Below, one piece after another: positions 1 to 11,370 of a stretch of DNA of 64,000 nucleotides. Source of the stretch: Undaria pinnatifida (lineage: Eukaryota; Sar; Phaeophyceae; Laminariales; Alariaceae). The position numbers and the translations under genes were made by a program. The stretch covers positions 8,173,973 through 8,237,972 of the forward strand of contig JABAKD010000012.1 in assembly GCA_012845835.1 (NCBI GenBank). The letters run 5' to 3'. Below the pieces are notes generated by a model. That model ran no database searches and was not told the origin of the DNA. It saw only the letters and a list, made by a program, of their open reading frames with translations. Positions within the stretch are counted from its first letter, which is position 1. Every line of letters begins with the position of its first letter.

Positions 1-87
1 ACCGAAAATGCCTGCGCAAGCCTTGGAATATTTCCTCCTTTCTTTCCCATAAGCCCCCCTATGGACAAATTTGGCGACAGACAGTTA

Positions 88-833
88 CAGGCTGGTTCAC
101 GTTAAAACGCCCAAATTCATTCCCCGGCGAATATCCACGCCGTTTTTTCGATTCAGACCGTGAAATTTTGCACACGTGTTCTGTGTGCCCTTGCGAAGAC
201 CTCATCCGATTGTTGTGTTTTGTTTTTGTTTTTGCCTGATTTTTAGTCAGTTAAAGTTTTTCGTAAAATGTGGACCACCTTGGCCCAATTTTTTCGGCGA
301 CAAAAAAAAAGGGAAAACCCCCGCGGGTCAGACCTCGGGATGGGCATTTAGAACACGTGTGCAAAATTTCAGGGTCTATCTCTCAAAAAAGGCGTGGACA
401 TTTGGACTTTTGTGCGTAAAAATGAGTAAGATACGTGATTTCCTTCAAATTATTTGGTTTTAGTTTGGGATCAAGTTTTTTCGCTAGATTCTACTTAATG
501 TTGAACACAGGCAGGTCAGATCTTCGATTTTTTGCGCGAAAAATGCACGGACATGCCTTGGAGTGCGTCCAACCAGGTCGTGCAAAATGCGGGGCAATTT
601 GTTTTTTCGCTCCGCTGGAAAAAATCCTGAATGTGAAGGTCTGTCATTGGTCGACCGCGAGTTTTGCTCCTAGAGATAGCCCGAGGCCGGTAAACAAAAA
701 AATGGCCATGTCACCCTCTTCCACTGGTCATAGGGGTCACTATGATACCAAATATCCACTCTTTGACTAGATACGTATTGCGAGCGGTATTCGTGGGGAA
801 GAGAATTTGGGGGGGGGTTACTTGAACCAGCCT
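88..833. mobile_element. TIR element (MITE-like), TA target duplication
   Basis: The ends are inverted repeats beginning CAGGCTGGTTCA, at 88-99 and reversed at 822-833. TA flanks both sides (86-87 and 834-835), as in Tc1/mariner-type insertions. The interior holds a second inverted repeat: 133-181 pairs with 351-400, centred on GAAATTTTGCACACGTG. No transposase is visible, so it would be a non-autonomous passenger. The superfamily is inferred only from TA plus the CAGG start. Confidence 0.5.
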
Positions 834-1188
834 GTAAAACGTCTGACTCGCTAGGACTGCACGATGATGGCCACGCACAAATAGCCGGCGCCTTACGCAA
901 CGGGTCTTTTTTACATTTTTTTTATGCAGGAACCGTGCAAACTCTACGAATTCGAAAGAGTGTTTCATCATCAATTTGTTTCGCCATATTGCCAACCTTA
1001 AATCCCCCACGATGGCTGCCTTTTTATTATGTCCGTTAGGTAGTAGTGTGGAGGTGAAGGTGATTTGACTTATTCGGACTAATTCAAGACAATAATTATT
1101 TTGCACTTGCGAGGAAGGCGATATATAAGTGGTCGATGTCTCGCTTGCGCTGTAATACTCATACGTACCCTGGCCCCCTCCCCGACAG

Positions 1189-1491
1189 GTCAGCCATGAC
1201 AATTTACGGAAACGGCGGAGTCTCATGCACGAGCAACACCCACTTCCGCATTTGCAAAGGCCCGAGGGAGCGTCGCTCGCTGGATATCATCGACGTTTAC
1301 GAGGATTCCACCGTGGAAGGGGCGCCGAGCCTCCACTGACGGGCGGCGTCCGGGCGCTTCGCGGGGAGAGTGCGGGCTCTGCTGGAAGCGCACAGCTCGA
1401 GTGACCTTGTATTGGAGGCGTTTTCCAGGCCCGATGAGAAGCAGCGGCGAGCGATGGAGTCTCTCGCATAGGCGGCCGGGGTTGACGCCAG
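1189..1491 (+). pseudogene. Decayed exon, coding-like with two in-frame stops
   Basis: A pyrimidine-rich acceptor ends at 1188 (CCCCGACAG) and a donor GTGGGT starts at 1492. The frame set by ATG 1196 has GC-ending codons and a normal amino-acid mix, for example CTSNTHFRICKGPRERRSLD and later LVLEAFSRPDEKQRRAMES. It is broken by TGA at 1337-1339 and TAG at 1469-1471. Both stops are one C-to-T change away from sense codons (CGA, CAG). I do not recognise the family. Either it is a dead exon or the frame is a coincidence; the helix-like second half favours decayed coding. The bases between the first TIR element and this block (834-1188) show nothing else. Confidence 0.4.
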
Positions 1492-2440
1492 GTGGGTGTC
1501 AGTAAGACCCCATCCGAAGCTACTTCTGCAGTCACAGGAAGTGTCATATCAGTCTGGGTCCAACAAAGAGCCACATTTAGACGAACCCAAGTTATACCGA
1601 GGATGTCTTTATTTTGGACGCAGACTCGCATGTGATGTGCTTTTGTGTACAAGGAAGCTAGAATACTGATGTAGCCATACACACCAGCAGATGTCGACCG
1701 AGCTAGACATAACGTGCGAAAGTGTCAAGACAGCAACATCTAGCACTATTGATCGTGTCATACGCCGAAGCTTGAGCCCGTGCTTTTCCTCAAGTCGACA
1801 CCAACCAACCGATTAGCTGCGATGTGGCGGGTGACCAAGGCCGAGGCGGTAGCCCCATTCTTTCCGAGAAGCGCAGCAAAAAACTTCGACGGCGGCGGAT
1901 TTCGCGAAATTTAAAGCACAAAAGAGAAAAATTATTTGGAATCGGGAACCGATAAGAATAATATGTTGTTTGTTGTTCATAGAGAGAATTCGGCGTTATG
2001 GTTCATAGTTTTTGTGGCGGAGTACGTACGTAGCTTACTTTGACACAAGCAGCTGACATTGTTTGGTTGATCGCGCTTGTGGAGATACCAAGTGGATACC
2101 GCACGGGAAGGTGCTGGCAGACTGGTAGAACACGCGAATAGACAGAGCTGTTGTTTACAACTGGACAGCGGTCGCTCACTGGACCAGATAATTCGTGATT
2201 TCTCCCGCCCACCCACCCTTTTTATTTCGATGGTGAGGGGACGGAGATATTGCGAGGATGTAGGTACTATTCTCGTATAAGTGAGGGTATATGTACTTGT
2301 TTTCTTTTTTTTTTCAGTGGCATGCGAGGGTTTATATCACGCTATATGTTTTCTCGGAGGAGTTGTGAGGAGGAGTCAATGGTTTTGGACCATTCGGTGT
2401 CTCAGCCGTCCGACAATTCGCACAGTAGAACCCAGACAGT
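1492..2440. other. No supported feature
   Basis: AT-leaning sequence with only short chance ORFs. I see no repeat family member, tRNA-like box or convincing exon here. Confidence 0.5.
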
Positions 2441-2459
2441 GGAGGGAGGGAGGGAGGGA
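2441..2459 (+). other. G-quadruplex motif
   Basis: Four GGG tracts separated by single A residues, the tightest quadruplex-forming arrangement. It lies in otherwise plain sequence 130 bases before the second TIR element. Confidence 0.6.
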
Positions 2460-2589
2460 CATGTGTTCGTGAGCAAATACATGTGGATATGAGGCTGAGT
2501 TGGGTACTGCGGTAGACATGTCATCCAGCTGCTCTCCCTCCCAAGCCACAGAAAATGATAATATACAACGCAATTCGAAAGATATATAC

Positions 2590-3302
2590 GAGCTGGGCCG
2601 GGCAAGAGGTCCTCATGGGGACAATATCGCAGTATCACACCCAATTTTTGGAGTTTGGATCCGAAATTTTGACACGTGATTTCAAGCAAGCTAAGCAACA
2701 CATTCAAAGTCGGATGCAAAAAAAAAAAAAAAATGTCCTCCTACGGTGGGCCCAAAATTTCTGCTGAAGATTGAGGCGGGGAAAAGTGCATCGTTTTTTG
2801 TTTTTTTTGCGTCTCACTTCCACTTTTTTTTTTAGCTTGATTCAAATCACGTGTCAAAATTTCAGGTCCCAACTTCAAAAAATTGAGAGGTGCGTGGCCA
2901 AGTTTCCACCGAAGTGCCTCTGCATACAAATCTACATATATTTCAGGGATTCGTCCATAACTTTCGAACGAAAGTGACCCATGAAAGGAAACGCATATGT
3001 CCCTACTCCTCGTCCCAAGATGTACATGCCCAGAAAAATTGAGCCAATTCCATCCACGTTGTATTTCGAACAATTTTAGAAAAAGCAACACAAACAAATC
3101 ATGAAAAAAAATGCTCAAACTAGGAGACGTGAGTGGCAAACACTTTTTTCGGCACCAACTTGGCAGATTCTCAAGCTGGAGGGCTTAAAATGGCCACCGT
3201 ATCTAGCTGATTACGAGGATATGCTCAGTTTGCAGTGGGTCACTGTCGGTCAAAAGATATGCCCGACTGACGGATTAGGGGGTTTCTTGGCCGGCCCAGC
3301 TC
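2590..3302. mobile_element. TIR element, RTAC target duplication (copy 1)
   Basis: The left end GAGCTGGGCCGGGCAAGA and the inverted right end GAGCTGGGCCGGCCAAGA differ at one of 18 positions. The flanks are ATAC on both sides (2586-2589 and 3303-3306), a 4-bp target duplication. Inside is a long fold-back: about 2640-2700 pairs with 2835-2890 around GAAATTTTGACACGTG. There is no transposase ORF in 713 bp. The same termini recur at 50140-51164. The superfamily is unknown to me. Confidence 0.7.
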
Positions 3303-4556
3303 ATACAACAAAGGCTTCAGATTTGCAAAGCACTGCGGTAGCCGCTATCGAGAGTGGTGCTGAGCCGCTGAACAAAGGGCCTAAAAGTACTCCGCCTGCC
3401 GTATTCGTGGGGTCGGGTAAGGTGACTTGGGTGACGCGCACGACAGCGCACTTGCTTCGAAGATGCCACGGGCATCGATGAAGGTCTCAGTGCAGATGTC
3501 GCGGGAGATTGACTAAGCGCGTGTGTCGGATGGGCCGCCGGCCGCGATGAAAAGGTGGAGCCAACAAGACCCCCCTGTGCTTGTGAGGCCGTACGGGGTG
3601 GTGTGAGGCGGACTTCTGCTTGCGCGTGGACGGAAAATGTTCCAGATGCTCCGGAAACGTGTGGCACGTGAGCCGTCGTGCTGCCTCCCCTTGGAGACGG
3701 TGGTGGAGGCCTGGGCGACAAATAAAATATGGTGCGTTTTCGTGGTGCCCCTCGCACTGGGTGTCTCGCCGTACCCGTTTTGATGTTCTGCACCAGAAGT
3801 TCGTCTTGCCATGGCTGTGCCGATTGTGACCGCGCATGCACTCTTAACTTGATATGCCTGGCTATAGCAGCTAATGGACCGAGCGCGGTCGTATTTCCCA
3901 GAGTCAGTAAAGCGCGCATAGTAGGCCAAACTCCAAACTCTCGAATTCGGGTGCATGCTTGTTGAGGTGTATGCAGGTTATACCGCAGTAGTCAATTCCG
4001 TCCTCCAGCGATGGCATCAGCGGACTCCGTATGACGCATGCACGGGTTTTTCCCTTCCCCGTGTATGCTCGTATAATAGCAGGTACTGCTGCCGTGGATC
4101 GACCTGTCTCGTTTTGCTTTTAGTATTGTCTTCATGATTTCGTGCGGTTGCCGTCTTTGTATTTGCGGTCGCGTTTTGTTCTTATTTTCTTCATGATTGC
4201 GTGCTTTGGTGGTCTATGTATTGTAGCATATCTCTATCTACGTAGATTGTTACATGCCTATTAATAGTGTGGGGTTGATGTTGAATGTGAGTTGGTCGTT
4301 TACGTAATGCGTTTAGCTTGTGTTTTTGAGGCGCAAGTTTTGAGCTGCGGCGAAAGAAGCACACGGATTAAATCTGAAGGGCTAAGAGCACAAGGAGATG
4401 AGCAACGCACCGTTGATTTTGTTTGCTGTCGCTGTCCAGCACGTCATGCTGGCTGCAACCTCGCTCCCAAACTCGTGTCGTTGATCCCCCTCGTAAATAT
4501 TTCATGACGATTTTCATCCTTGTTTGTAATACTTTGTCTCCTGGCTCTGTGTACAG
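3303..4556. other. GC-rich stretch with overlapping chance ORFs, then plain DNA
   Basis: 3317-3919 on the minus strand is open for 200 codons, but two other long minus frames overlap it and none has a convincing residue mix, so I do not call a gene. A possible + strand micro-exon (acceptor near 3319, donor GTAAGG near 3417) is rich in Ala, Ser and Pro. From 3960 to 4556 the sequence is T-rich with nothing recognisable. Confidence 0.3.
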
Positions 4557-4870
4557 GAGATCAAACTGTTCCGCTGGTCGCCAACGGCTTCCATCTAGAC
4601 CGCACACCGTGGGATCCGAACGTGATTTGAAGTGCGGGAATGAGAATGCTGCCGGCACTCGAACAAAGCACCGAGAGCGTCGATCCAGCGAGACTAAATC
4701 GCAAGGTAGCTCCGCTGCTTGAGACACCCATGAAGGCGACGAGGATGTGAGCCCCTTGTCGGAAGGAGAGAAGCTGAAGACGAACCCCATGCCTCCGGGA
4801 CACTGACTAAAAAAAAGCGACGCTGTGGAGACCAGCAGAACAGCGGGACGCTCTCGGTTCGTGTACTGTG
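4557..4870 (+). pseudogene. Decayed exon, hydrophilic disordered-type protein
   Basis: It follows an acceptor-like TGTACAG ending at 4556. One frame reads through a strongly hydrophilic segment (RRSSETKSQGSSAA, then DTHEGDEDVSPLSEGEKLKT, then KKSDAVETSRTAGRSRF) with TGA at 4720-4722 and 4804-4806. Both could be CGA-to-TGA changes. A second + frame (VPLVANGFHLDRTPWDP) also looks coding at the start, suggesting an old frameshift near 4700. No family recognised. Confidence 0.3.
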
Positions 4871-5457
4871 GCGGAGAAAATGCATACTCGTACTTCACCG
4901 GCATTCCGGTTGCGAATCATAATCGCTCCCACGCTCAGCGCTCTCGAGGATGCTGTGATATTGTCATTTTTGACGTGAGCCCTCACGGCTTCGTTTTGTC
5001 CGTTCGATGACCTTCTCGTCGTGTTTCCTTCTTGGTCCGACGCCGAGTGCCTAGACGTAGCTCATGCTGGTCACCTGAAGCGTACGTGCTGTGCGGCTGC
5101 AACAACGTAGAAGGGGCAGACTCGAGAAAACCATTGGTATATCTGCGCGTGAGCACCGGTACGTTGCACGACTACCTGCAGCCGCCGCTAGCTCTCATTC
5201 GGTGGTGGACCGTATGTGACTATTGGTATGTCCAATGAGAGTAGAGTCTGGCGTTCCCAAATCAATAAATTGGGAAAGGACGAGTTATGTCCTCCCCCGA
5301 AAGTTGAAAATTATTACTTTTTACCGCCACACTAGCGACACTACTGTACTTAATTGTCCACGACGGTTACCTTACAGCGGTACTTCTTCCTTTTCAAAGC
5401 CACGAACACCAACCTCTGCTTTCACCACCGCTGAAGGGAACCTTAAACACTACAGTA
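4871..5457. other. No supported feature
   Basis: Balanced composition, short ORFs only. It lies just downstream of the terminal exon of the minus-strand gene at 5458-6113. Confidence 0.4.
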
Positions 5458-5716
5458 TTAATACGGCTGTGTACCTGGTATGAGGCTTTGTTGCCTGTTT
5501 TTTTCGAGTACGGCATACAATGCCAGGAGTCCAGGAGAACTTTCAATTAATAGCTTCCCCCGCCGGTACTCTATTTGGGAACTATATAATTTCATTTCGA
5601 TTATCACGGTCCAAGACTCATCAAAATGCGCGAGACCGTGGCGGATCTTACGAGCATAGTTGATGCTCAATACCTGGCATTGACCCAAACTCCTTGCAGC
5701 GATAGCTGTATCCCCT
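5458..5716 (-). CDS. Terminal exon of an unknown minus-strand gene
   Basis: Acceptor TTGTATTCGCAG lies just upstream on the minus strand, and the exon runs about 85 codons to a TAA at 5458-5460. The residues look like a folded helical protein: GDTAIAARSLGQC, then HFDESWTVIIEM, then LLALYAVLEKNRQQSL near the C-terminus. It begins with one base of a split codon, which does not join directly to the next upstream exon candidate (5892-6113), so an intervening exon or another acceptor may exist. It also contains one of the TACCTGGTA sites (5472). No family recognised. Confidence 0.4.
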
Positions 5717-5891
5717 CTGCGAATACAAGTTATTAATAGCACGACTCAAAAACAGTCGATGCACCTATACAGATGAGACGTTTGGACGCGTTTTTCGCTA
5801 CACGCACTATTTCAGCACAAGCCTACTGTGGGTAGCACGATTTTCGTGTGATTTTCGCGGTGACGAGGGTGCTTACGATCTGGAAACTTAC

Positions 5892-6113
5892 TGAAAACGC
5901 CTGCAATAGTGCCATCAGCCATGCAACTCCTCCACTTATTTTCGTTACACCGCCACCAAAGCACGACCTGCTTCGACTGCACCCGAGGCGGCTCAATTCT
6001 ATGCTCGATTCTACCTGTTCCGCAATAACGATTAATGCGTCAGCGTTGATTCGATCGATTGAGTAGTCCATACTCAACTTAGCAAGCTGCGTCATATCTC
6101 GGCCGCACATGTT
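5892..6113 (-). CDS. Exon of an unknown minus-strand gene
   Basis: Bounded on the minus strand by an acceptor-like TGTCTAG and a consensus donor GTAAGT (5886-5891). It is open throughout in one frame, with an ATG at 6108-6110 near the 5' end. The residues include MDYSIDRINADALIVIAEQ and a Gly-rich segment followed by a hydrophobic stretch (GVAWLMALLQAF). Likely the same gene as 5458-5716, but the phases do not match directly. An alternative is a first coding exon using the internal ATG. Confidence 0.35.
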
Positions 6114-6300
6114 CTAGACAATATTTCTCTTGAGTTTTTCTTTTGACCATTTTAGCACGTCACCCGAGCGCCAGCTGTGAGTTCGACCGATGGAACACTC
6201 GATACTCGACTTTTCAAGGTATAACGATTTTGATAGGGGACAGATACGTCAAGACTTTTACTATGTTAGCTTCTGCGCCGCTTGACCCTGCAGGTAGGGA

Positions 6301-6579
6301 TGGGCGTTCGCGCCGCGAAAATATTGCCTCTTACGGCTGGAGACCAAGGGGGGCGGCCACGACTCAGCGGAACGCTCGGAAGAGCGTCTCGGCTTCATCC
6401 ACTCTGCGGAATCCACGTTGTTCCCGGAGCGGCAGCGAAGACTTTGGAGCGGTTGGCGGCTTTGGCTGTAGGAGCTCCGGCGAGTCACTCATGCTAAGGC
6501 GGTCTCGTTATATGTCGCCCCTGCGTACCGGTTTCGCGGTCCAAGATGCGTGGGGCCCAAGCTGAAAGTGTGGTACTGA
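6301..6579 (+). pseudogene. Decayed exon, unknown protein
   Basis: A 93-codon frame with coding-like codons, interrupted by TAG at 6469-6471 and TGA at 6577-6579. Segments such as SEERLGFIHSAESTLFPERQ and AKAVSLYVAPAYRFRG look like folded protein. The other two + frames are also open over much of this GC-rich block but give Arg/Ser/Pro-rich products typical of shadow frames. Function unknown. Confidence 0.35.
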
Positions 6580-7914
6580 AAGTTAAAACGTCAACGATGA
6601 AGGGATGACGTGCCTGGCGTTTGGCGCAGTTATGTTTTGAGACTATTGTATCAATAGTGACCCAAGATGGTGTTACGCTAATGGAGAAACAATCACGCAT
6701 GTTGGCGGAGACCGGCACACTATAAATAGTTGTGAGATAAAATCATTTTTTCTGCGGGGTGCCTAAATTCCGCATCGTAGATTTGAAGCCATGTTGATGC
6801 TGCAGTGTTATAGCGATAACAGCTCCAGCTTCTGTTTTTGTGGAGATAGCGCCAGCTGTTCGTTTCGCTTTTCGTTTTTCATCAAACGAACCCATGGCGC
6901 GTGTGCAAGGAACTAACGTTCGTGGTGAAACCTCGATGTGTGTACGGTGGCGCGCAAGCGCTCCCCGCGATGGCGATGTAGCAGGTTCAGACGCAGATCA
7001 CGGTGTTTACCCGTCCCTGAACCAAGCTGCACGGCATTCCATTTCGACGATGGTTGCAGTATGGCACACTGTGAACTTGTTCACGAATCACAGAGGTGGT
7101 GCGTTGGATAATTACTCTGAATAGACGGATAGCCTCTTGCAGTGGCGCAATGGTACACCTTTGAACCATATGGTACAGTACAGACCCACGAATAAGCAAG
7201 CACATCGAATAGTAAGAACATCAGGCTCATCTTTTGTTCGGGGAGTGCCAATAAGATTAGGTAACAAATCATGCTAAGCGGCGGGCACTACACTAACCCC
7301 TATACAATAGTCTTTGCTCAAGGTTGCTGAAGATTGGTGCCACGTTATGGTGTCAAGCCTACCGTAGATGTTTCATGACGACGAGCCTATACTGCTCCAG
7401 CGATGCAACTCTCAGCTACCCTGGTTGTCATTTTGTGAATGGTCAGGGGCGATCATCGCGTCCCCGCCCCACAGCGCATCCTGATAAAAACACTGAAGCT
7501 GTTACCGTTTATTTACCGAAAGCACACCTGAGAGCCTGGGGTTATAGATTGGACATGCCGCTTTTCCAGTAATTGACGAGAAGTGGATGCTCAGTCGCGC
7601 GAGTGGGTAGACATGTTTTCGGTTACCTCCCCCACTCCTTGTAATATTTACGCACCAGGTACATATTTTTTAGTGCCTAGAACATTATATGCGAACAAAC
7701 CCCCGCCCCCCCCTCGTACAGGAAACAAGTACGCAAGACGGTGGCGCGGTTTTCGGGGGAACTTCTCTTCTCCCGTATTCCCACAACTTTTGCTCCCGAT
7801 GAGGGGGGTGGGGGGGGGGGGTACTATAGTACCACACGCGAACAGGAGACTTCGTGACAGGATTTCGGCCATGGTTTTCTCTACCACAAACGAAGTCAGT
7901 TGAGTTGAGTGTGT
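6580..7914. other. Mostly non-coding; weak ORFs
   Basis: A 94-codon + ORF at 6840-7124 and an 82-codon + ORF at 7324-7572 are within chance expectation. A 13-base G run sits near 7810. Nothing else is supportable. Confidence 0.3.
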
Positions 7915-8060
7915 GCTCTGTTTCGTTTTTGGCCTCGCTTTTGTTCCCGTGTTTGGACAAGCCGTGGCCACAGGTGCCGTCCCTTCTCCGCCCGGAATGT
8001 GCCTGGTGCAGAGGCTTCAGCATTATTCCCACTGTTCGTTGATCTCCATCGAATCTTTGC
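7915..8060 (-). repeat. Fragment of SINE family S
   Basis: It matches the inner part of the full minus-strand SINE at 9867-10179 (shared words GACAAGCCGTGG and GTCCCTTCTCC, and the block around CCCACTGTTCGT). It lacks the tRNA-like head and the A-tail. Confidence 0.5.
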
Positions 8061-8984
8061 ATGTACCTGGTACGAAGTACCTGGTATATTCTATGGGTAT
8101 ATGTCTGTACAGGGCACATATGGGCGGGTGTATCATGGTGTAGCTGCATCATGTGTTTGTACCGGAAAGAGACGCTCGTGCGTGCATGTGTGGCCGGACG
8201 AAACGCAACGCACTATAATCATAACGTGCTCGGCACGGAATGTGAACGAACATGGTGGCCTTGTGTGAGATCCCAATCCACGCTGGTGTTTCCGAGAGCA
8301 ACCAAAGGTCGACCTTGTGTGTGATTATCATGTATACGAAGCAGCAGCCTGCAGCTAGCATACACACTCTGGACATAATTATAGGGACCGTAAAATAATG
8401 GATATGAACAAAAAGCAGTCCTTACATTTACGTCCAAGACTTGTCCCGAGGAGTAAAAGGTACTGTGTGGAACAAACTGGAAGATGGACGGGGATGCTCA
8501 CGTCAACAAGTCGAATAGCCGCGCGTCACAAGAGGGGGCGACGCACACGGTCAAAACACAGACTACCTGGTAGGCTCGGGGCACACAAAAAAATATATCC
8601 CCGATTTAATGTGTTGTAGGCGTCGTACCGTTGTTGTATATATGATAAACAGCACGTGCCATACATCCACTTCTTCAGCCAGACAGAGGATTTAAGATTC
8701 GTCAACAACACTCGAGTCTCATCTTTGCAAGCTGCGTGTGACACTTCGAACGCCTGGTTGCTGTACGCGGCGGTGGATCGCTACAACGTATGATATGCCC
8801 ATATAATACGTGTCGTTTTACTCAAAGATGTCCCTGTGGAAAGTTTCATCCACCCTTTCTCTCAGCAAAACAAATACAAATACAAGGTTTTGGAAAGAAG
8901 ACCGTCACCAAAATAATTGAACTTCTTCTGTAAAGTGCTGTGAACACCTGCCATCTGCCGTGGGGCTAAAAATACCGGTACAAA
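8061..8984. other. Unique sequence with three TACCTGGTA sites
   Basis: TACCTGGTA occurs at 8064, 8078 and 8564. Only short ORFs are present. A sequence at 8690-8760 resembles the start of the tandem unit that follows (CTCATCTTTGCAAGCTG). Confidence 0.4.
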
Positions 8985-9411
8985 CAGTATATTATAAAAA
9001 TTAAAATACACTCCAGCTGTGAGATCGAAGATTTCGTCGAAACTCATCTTTGCAAGCTGTGTGTGATACTCCGATCGCGCGCATTACGAGTTGTGTGTCC
9101 TCATTAAGGATATAGGTCGGCGACTCCCCTTACAGCTACAGTGTAGCTATCAGGGTCAACAGGATGATTTTAGTCAGTCTGTGCGCGGAAACTATAAAAC
9201 CCGTTTCTGAGGGGGACAAAATCTGACAGCTGTGAAGGCAAAGGGGGGGCCTGGTTTTGATCAAAAGCGAGCGGGTTTGGAGGGGGGCGGGGGGGGGGGG
9301 GGGGGGGAAAGGGGCAATTTGTGCATGTAAGCTATAAATCCTTTCGAGGGGATAAATCTGACGGTTTTGGCACCAGTATATTATTGGGGGCGGGGGGGGG
9401 GGGGGTTGGCG

Positions 9412-9412
<1 letters not shown>

Positions 9413-9445
<33 letters not shown>
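9413..9445 (+). repeat. 33-base poly-G tract
   Basis: An uninterrupted run of 33 G; a 19-base run lies at 9289-9307. Such lengths are rare in genomes, and the exact count may be affected by sequencing or assembly. Confidence 0.7.
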
Positions 9446-9447
<2 letters not shown>

Positions 9448-9866
9448 ACTCGATATGTGCCTGGAAACTATACATTATTTCGAGGGGACAAATGTGACAT
9501 TTTTGGAAATAATACATCAGTTTATCGTGTATATTCTGGGGTAAGTCGTACAATCAGTGAGTAAAGAGAGGGTGGAGTGTTCGAGGGGGTGGGGTTGGGA
9601 TGTATATATAGCAAACGAGGCGCACAGCCTAAACATGAGCACTGCTGTTTGTGGTCTAATTCAGCACCTGCGCGCCTACCTGGTTCGCGATACCAGTGGT
9701 GTGGTGCCATGTATAATTTACGCTCGCTCGGTACGTGTGTGTCATCTTCTAAAAATAAAAATACACTCCAGCTGTGAAATCGAAGATTCCGTTGAAGCTC
9801 ATCTTTTTAAGCTGTGTGTGATACTCCGATCGCGCGTATTACTGGGTGTGTGTCCTCATTAAGGAT

Positions 9867-10179
9867 TTTTTTTTTTTTTTTGTTTCTCACACTTTTACTT
9901 TCCAGCTTCTGGACAAGCCGTGGTCACGGGTGTCGTCCCTTCTCCCCCCCGGTTCTCGCCTTCAATTTTTATCGCGCATAGAGTTCAGCAATCCCACTGC
10001 TCGTCGATTTTTCATCGAGTGTTGCTAACTCACGCTCTCGCGCTTTCCGCAAGTCAATCTGTGCACAAGAAAAAGTCCCCAAGACTTTATACGAGTATGC
10101 ACTCGGCGGGGCTCGAACTCACGAAACTGACCTATACCAGGCTCGAGGATAACCTGATACGCTACCGGGGTGACCGGCT
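9867..10179 (-). mobile_element. tRNA-headed SINE, family S (full length)
   Basis: On the minus strand it runs from a tRNA-like head (A-box region near 10149-10168, B-box GAGTTCGAGCC near 10110-10120) through the family core ATAAAAATTGAAGGC to a poly-A tail (the T run at 9867-9881). The paralogous unit at 9109-9125 shows the uninterrupted sequence (ATTAAGGATATAGG), a built-in empty site that fixes both ends. The element is about 313 bp. Confidence 0.75.
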
Positions 10180-10526
10180 ATATAGGTCGGCGACTGCACT
10201 TGGAAGTACAGTGTAGGTTGTACCAGGGTCAACAGGGTGATGTTGATCATTTTGTGCGCGTAAATTATAAAACCCGTTTTTGAGGGGGACAAAATCTGAC
10301 AGCTGTGGAAGGAAATGCATCAGTTTATCAAGTACATCCTGTAAGTCGTATAACGGGTGAGGGGGGGGCGGAGATTTTACGGGCGTTGGGGGGGGGGGGG
10401 CGGAAACTATAAATCCTTCACGGGGACAAATCTAACGGTTGTGGAAGGATTGCATCAGTTTATCATGTATATCCTGTAAGTCGTACAACCGGTGAGGAGA
10501 GGGTGGAGTGGGGGGGAAGGGGGGGG

Positions 10527-10930
10527 GGATATGAATTGGAGGTACGGCATGGATGGCTAGAAATGTGATGAGGTGATATCAACTGTCTGATAGTGATTGT
10601 TACTCTGGCAGATTTTGATTTTAGGTGGGGCGGGGGGTGGGAACAAAAGGAGGGGGGGGGGGCGAAGGGGGGGGGCGGGGGGATCAAACCCCTTCAGGTC
10701 GCATGAATGTATACCTGTGAGGAACTTTACTATACGTGCTAGGTCTAGGCGATGGTGCGGGTGGTGGGGAAGGAGGGGGCGGGGGGGGGCGGGGGGGGGC
10801 GGACATGAATGAATTGGAGCTACGGCATGGCTGGTTGGATAGGTAATGAGGTGATATCACCTGCCTGGTAGCGTTTATTATTCTAGCAGATTTGATTTTA
10901 GGTGGGGCGGCGAGGGAGGGGGGGGGGGGG
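10527..10930 (+). repeat. Second G-rich tandem type, two copies
   Basis: 10527-10655 and 10801-10930 share ATGAATTGGAG-TACGGCATGG, GAGGTGATATCA and TTTGATTTTAGGTGGGGCGG. The period is about 275 bp, with G runs between. Confidence 0.7.
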
Positions 10931-11243
10931 TTGTTTTTTACGTGTGGGGGGGGCGGGGGGGGGGCTTTTTAGGAATATTCCGTATATTCCAACAACCAGA
11001 CCTGGCTATTTATATGAATGACCTTCGGTGTGTTTGTGCCTTTTCCTGGGTATTCCTCAGTTCCAGAGTGACTGGAGCCTGTCCTGTGACCACGGCCTTG
11101 ATTATGCGAGTTAATGTGAGAACAACAACACCCTGAATACAACCCAACAATTTGGAACAATCATGTAGAACTGCTGTGGTATACGAGTACAACAATCTGT
11201 TATAGCTTTGTGGTGTGTTATTTTGAGGGTGCCTTACCGCTCC

Positions 11244-11370
11244 TTCGACAACATGGTTGGCATACTTTTTGAATTGTATGCCCTAACCCTCACCCAATGA
11301 AACGTAACAACCAATGTACGGCGAAACCCCCTTCGTCTCGTACACGGTGTGCGTCAACCATGTTGTCGAA
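11244..11370. repeat. Perfect 16-bp inverted repeat
   Basis: TTCGACAACATGGTTG at 11244-11259 is exactly complementary to 11355-11370, with a 95-base loop. Weaker similarity continues outward on both sides, as in a worn MITE, but I find no clear target duplication. Confidence 0.55.

Larger units (their letters stand above)
8985..10975 (+). repeat. G-tract-rich degenerate tandem region
   Basis: Units share AACTATAAA-(T/C)CC, GAGGGGGACAAA-TCTGAC, CATCAGTTTATC and GTAAGTCGTACAA, separated by G runs of 8 to 33. Copies start near 9190, 9328, 9465, 10262 and 10405. A leading module (CTCCAGCTGTGA to CCTCATTAAGGA) is present at about 9010-9115 and 9767-9866. The second copy is split by the SINE at 9867-10179, after which the unit resumes at TATAGGTCGGCGAC. 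Confidence 0.7.

Noticed and set aside
3317-3919. 200-codon minus ORF as a gene
   Set aside because: Three minus frames are open together in this GC-rich block, the residue mix is Pro/Ser/Arg/His-rich, and there are no motifs. Length alone is near chance for the window.
11244-11370. Complete MITE around the 16-bp inverted repeat
   Set aside because: No consistent target duplication or extended terminal repeat could be found; kept only as an inverted repeat.
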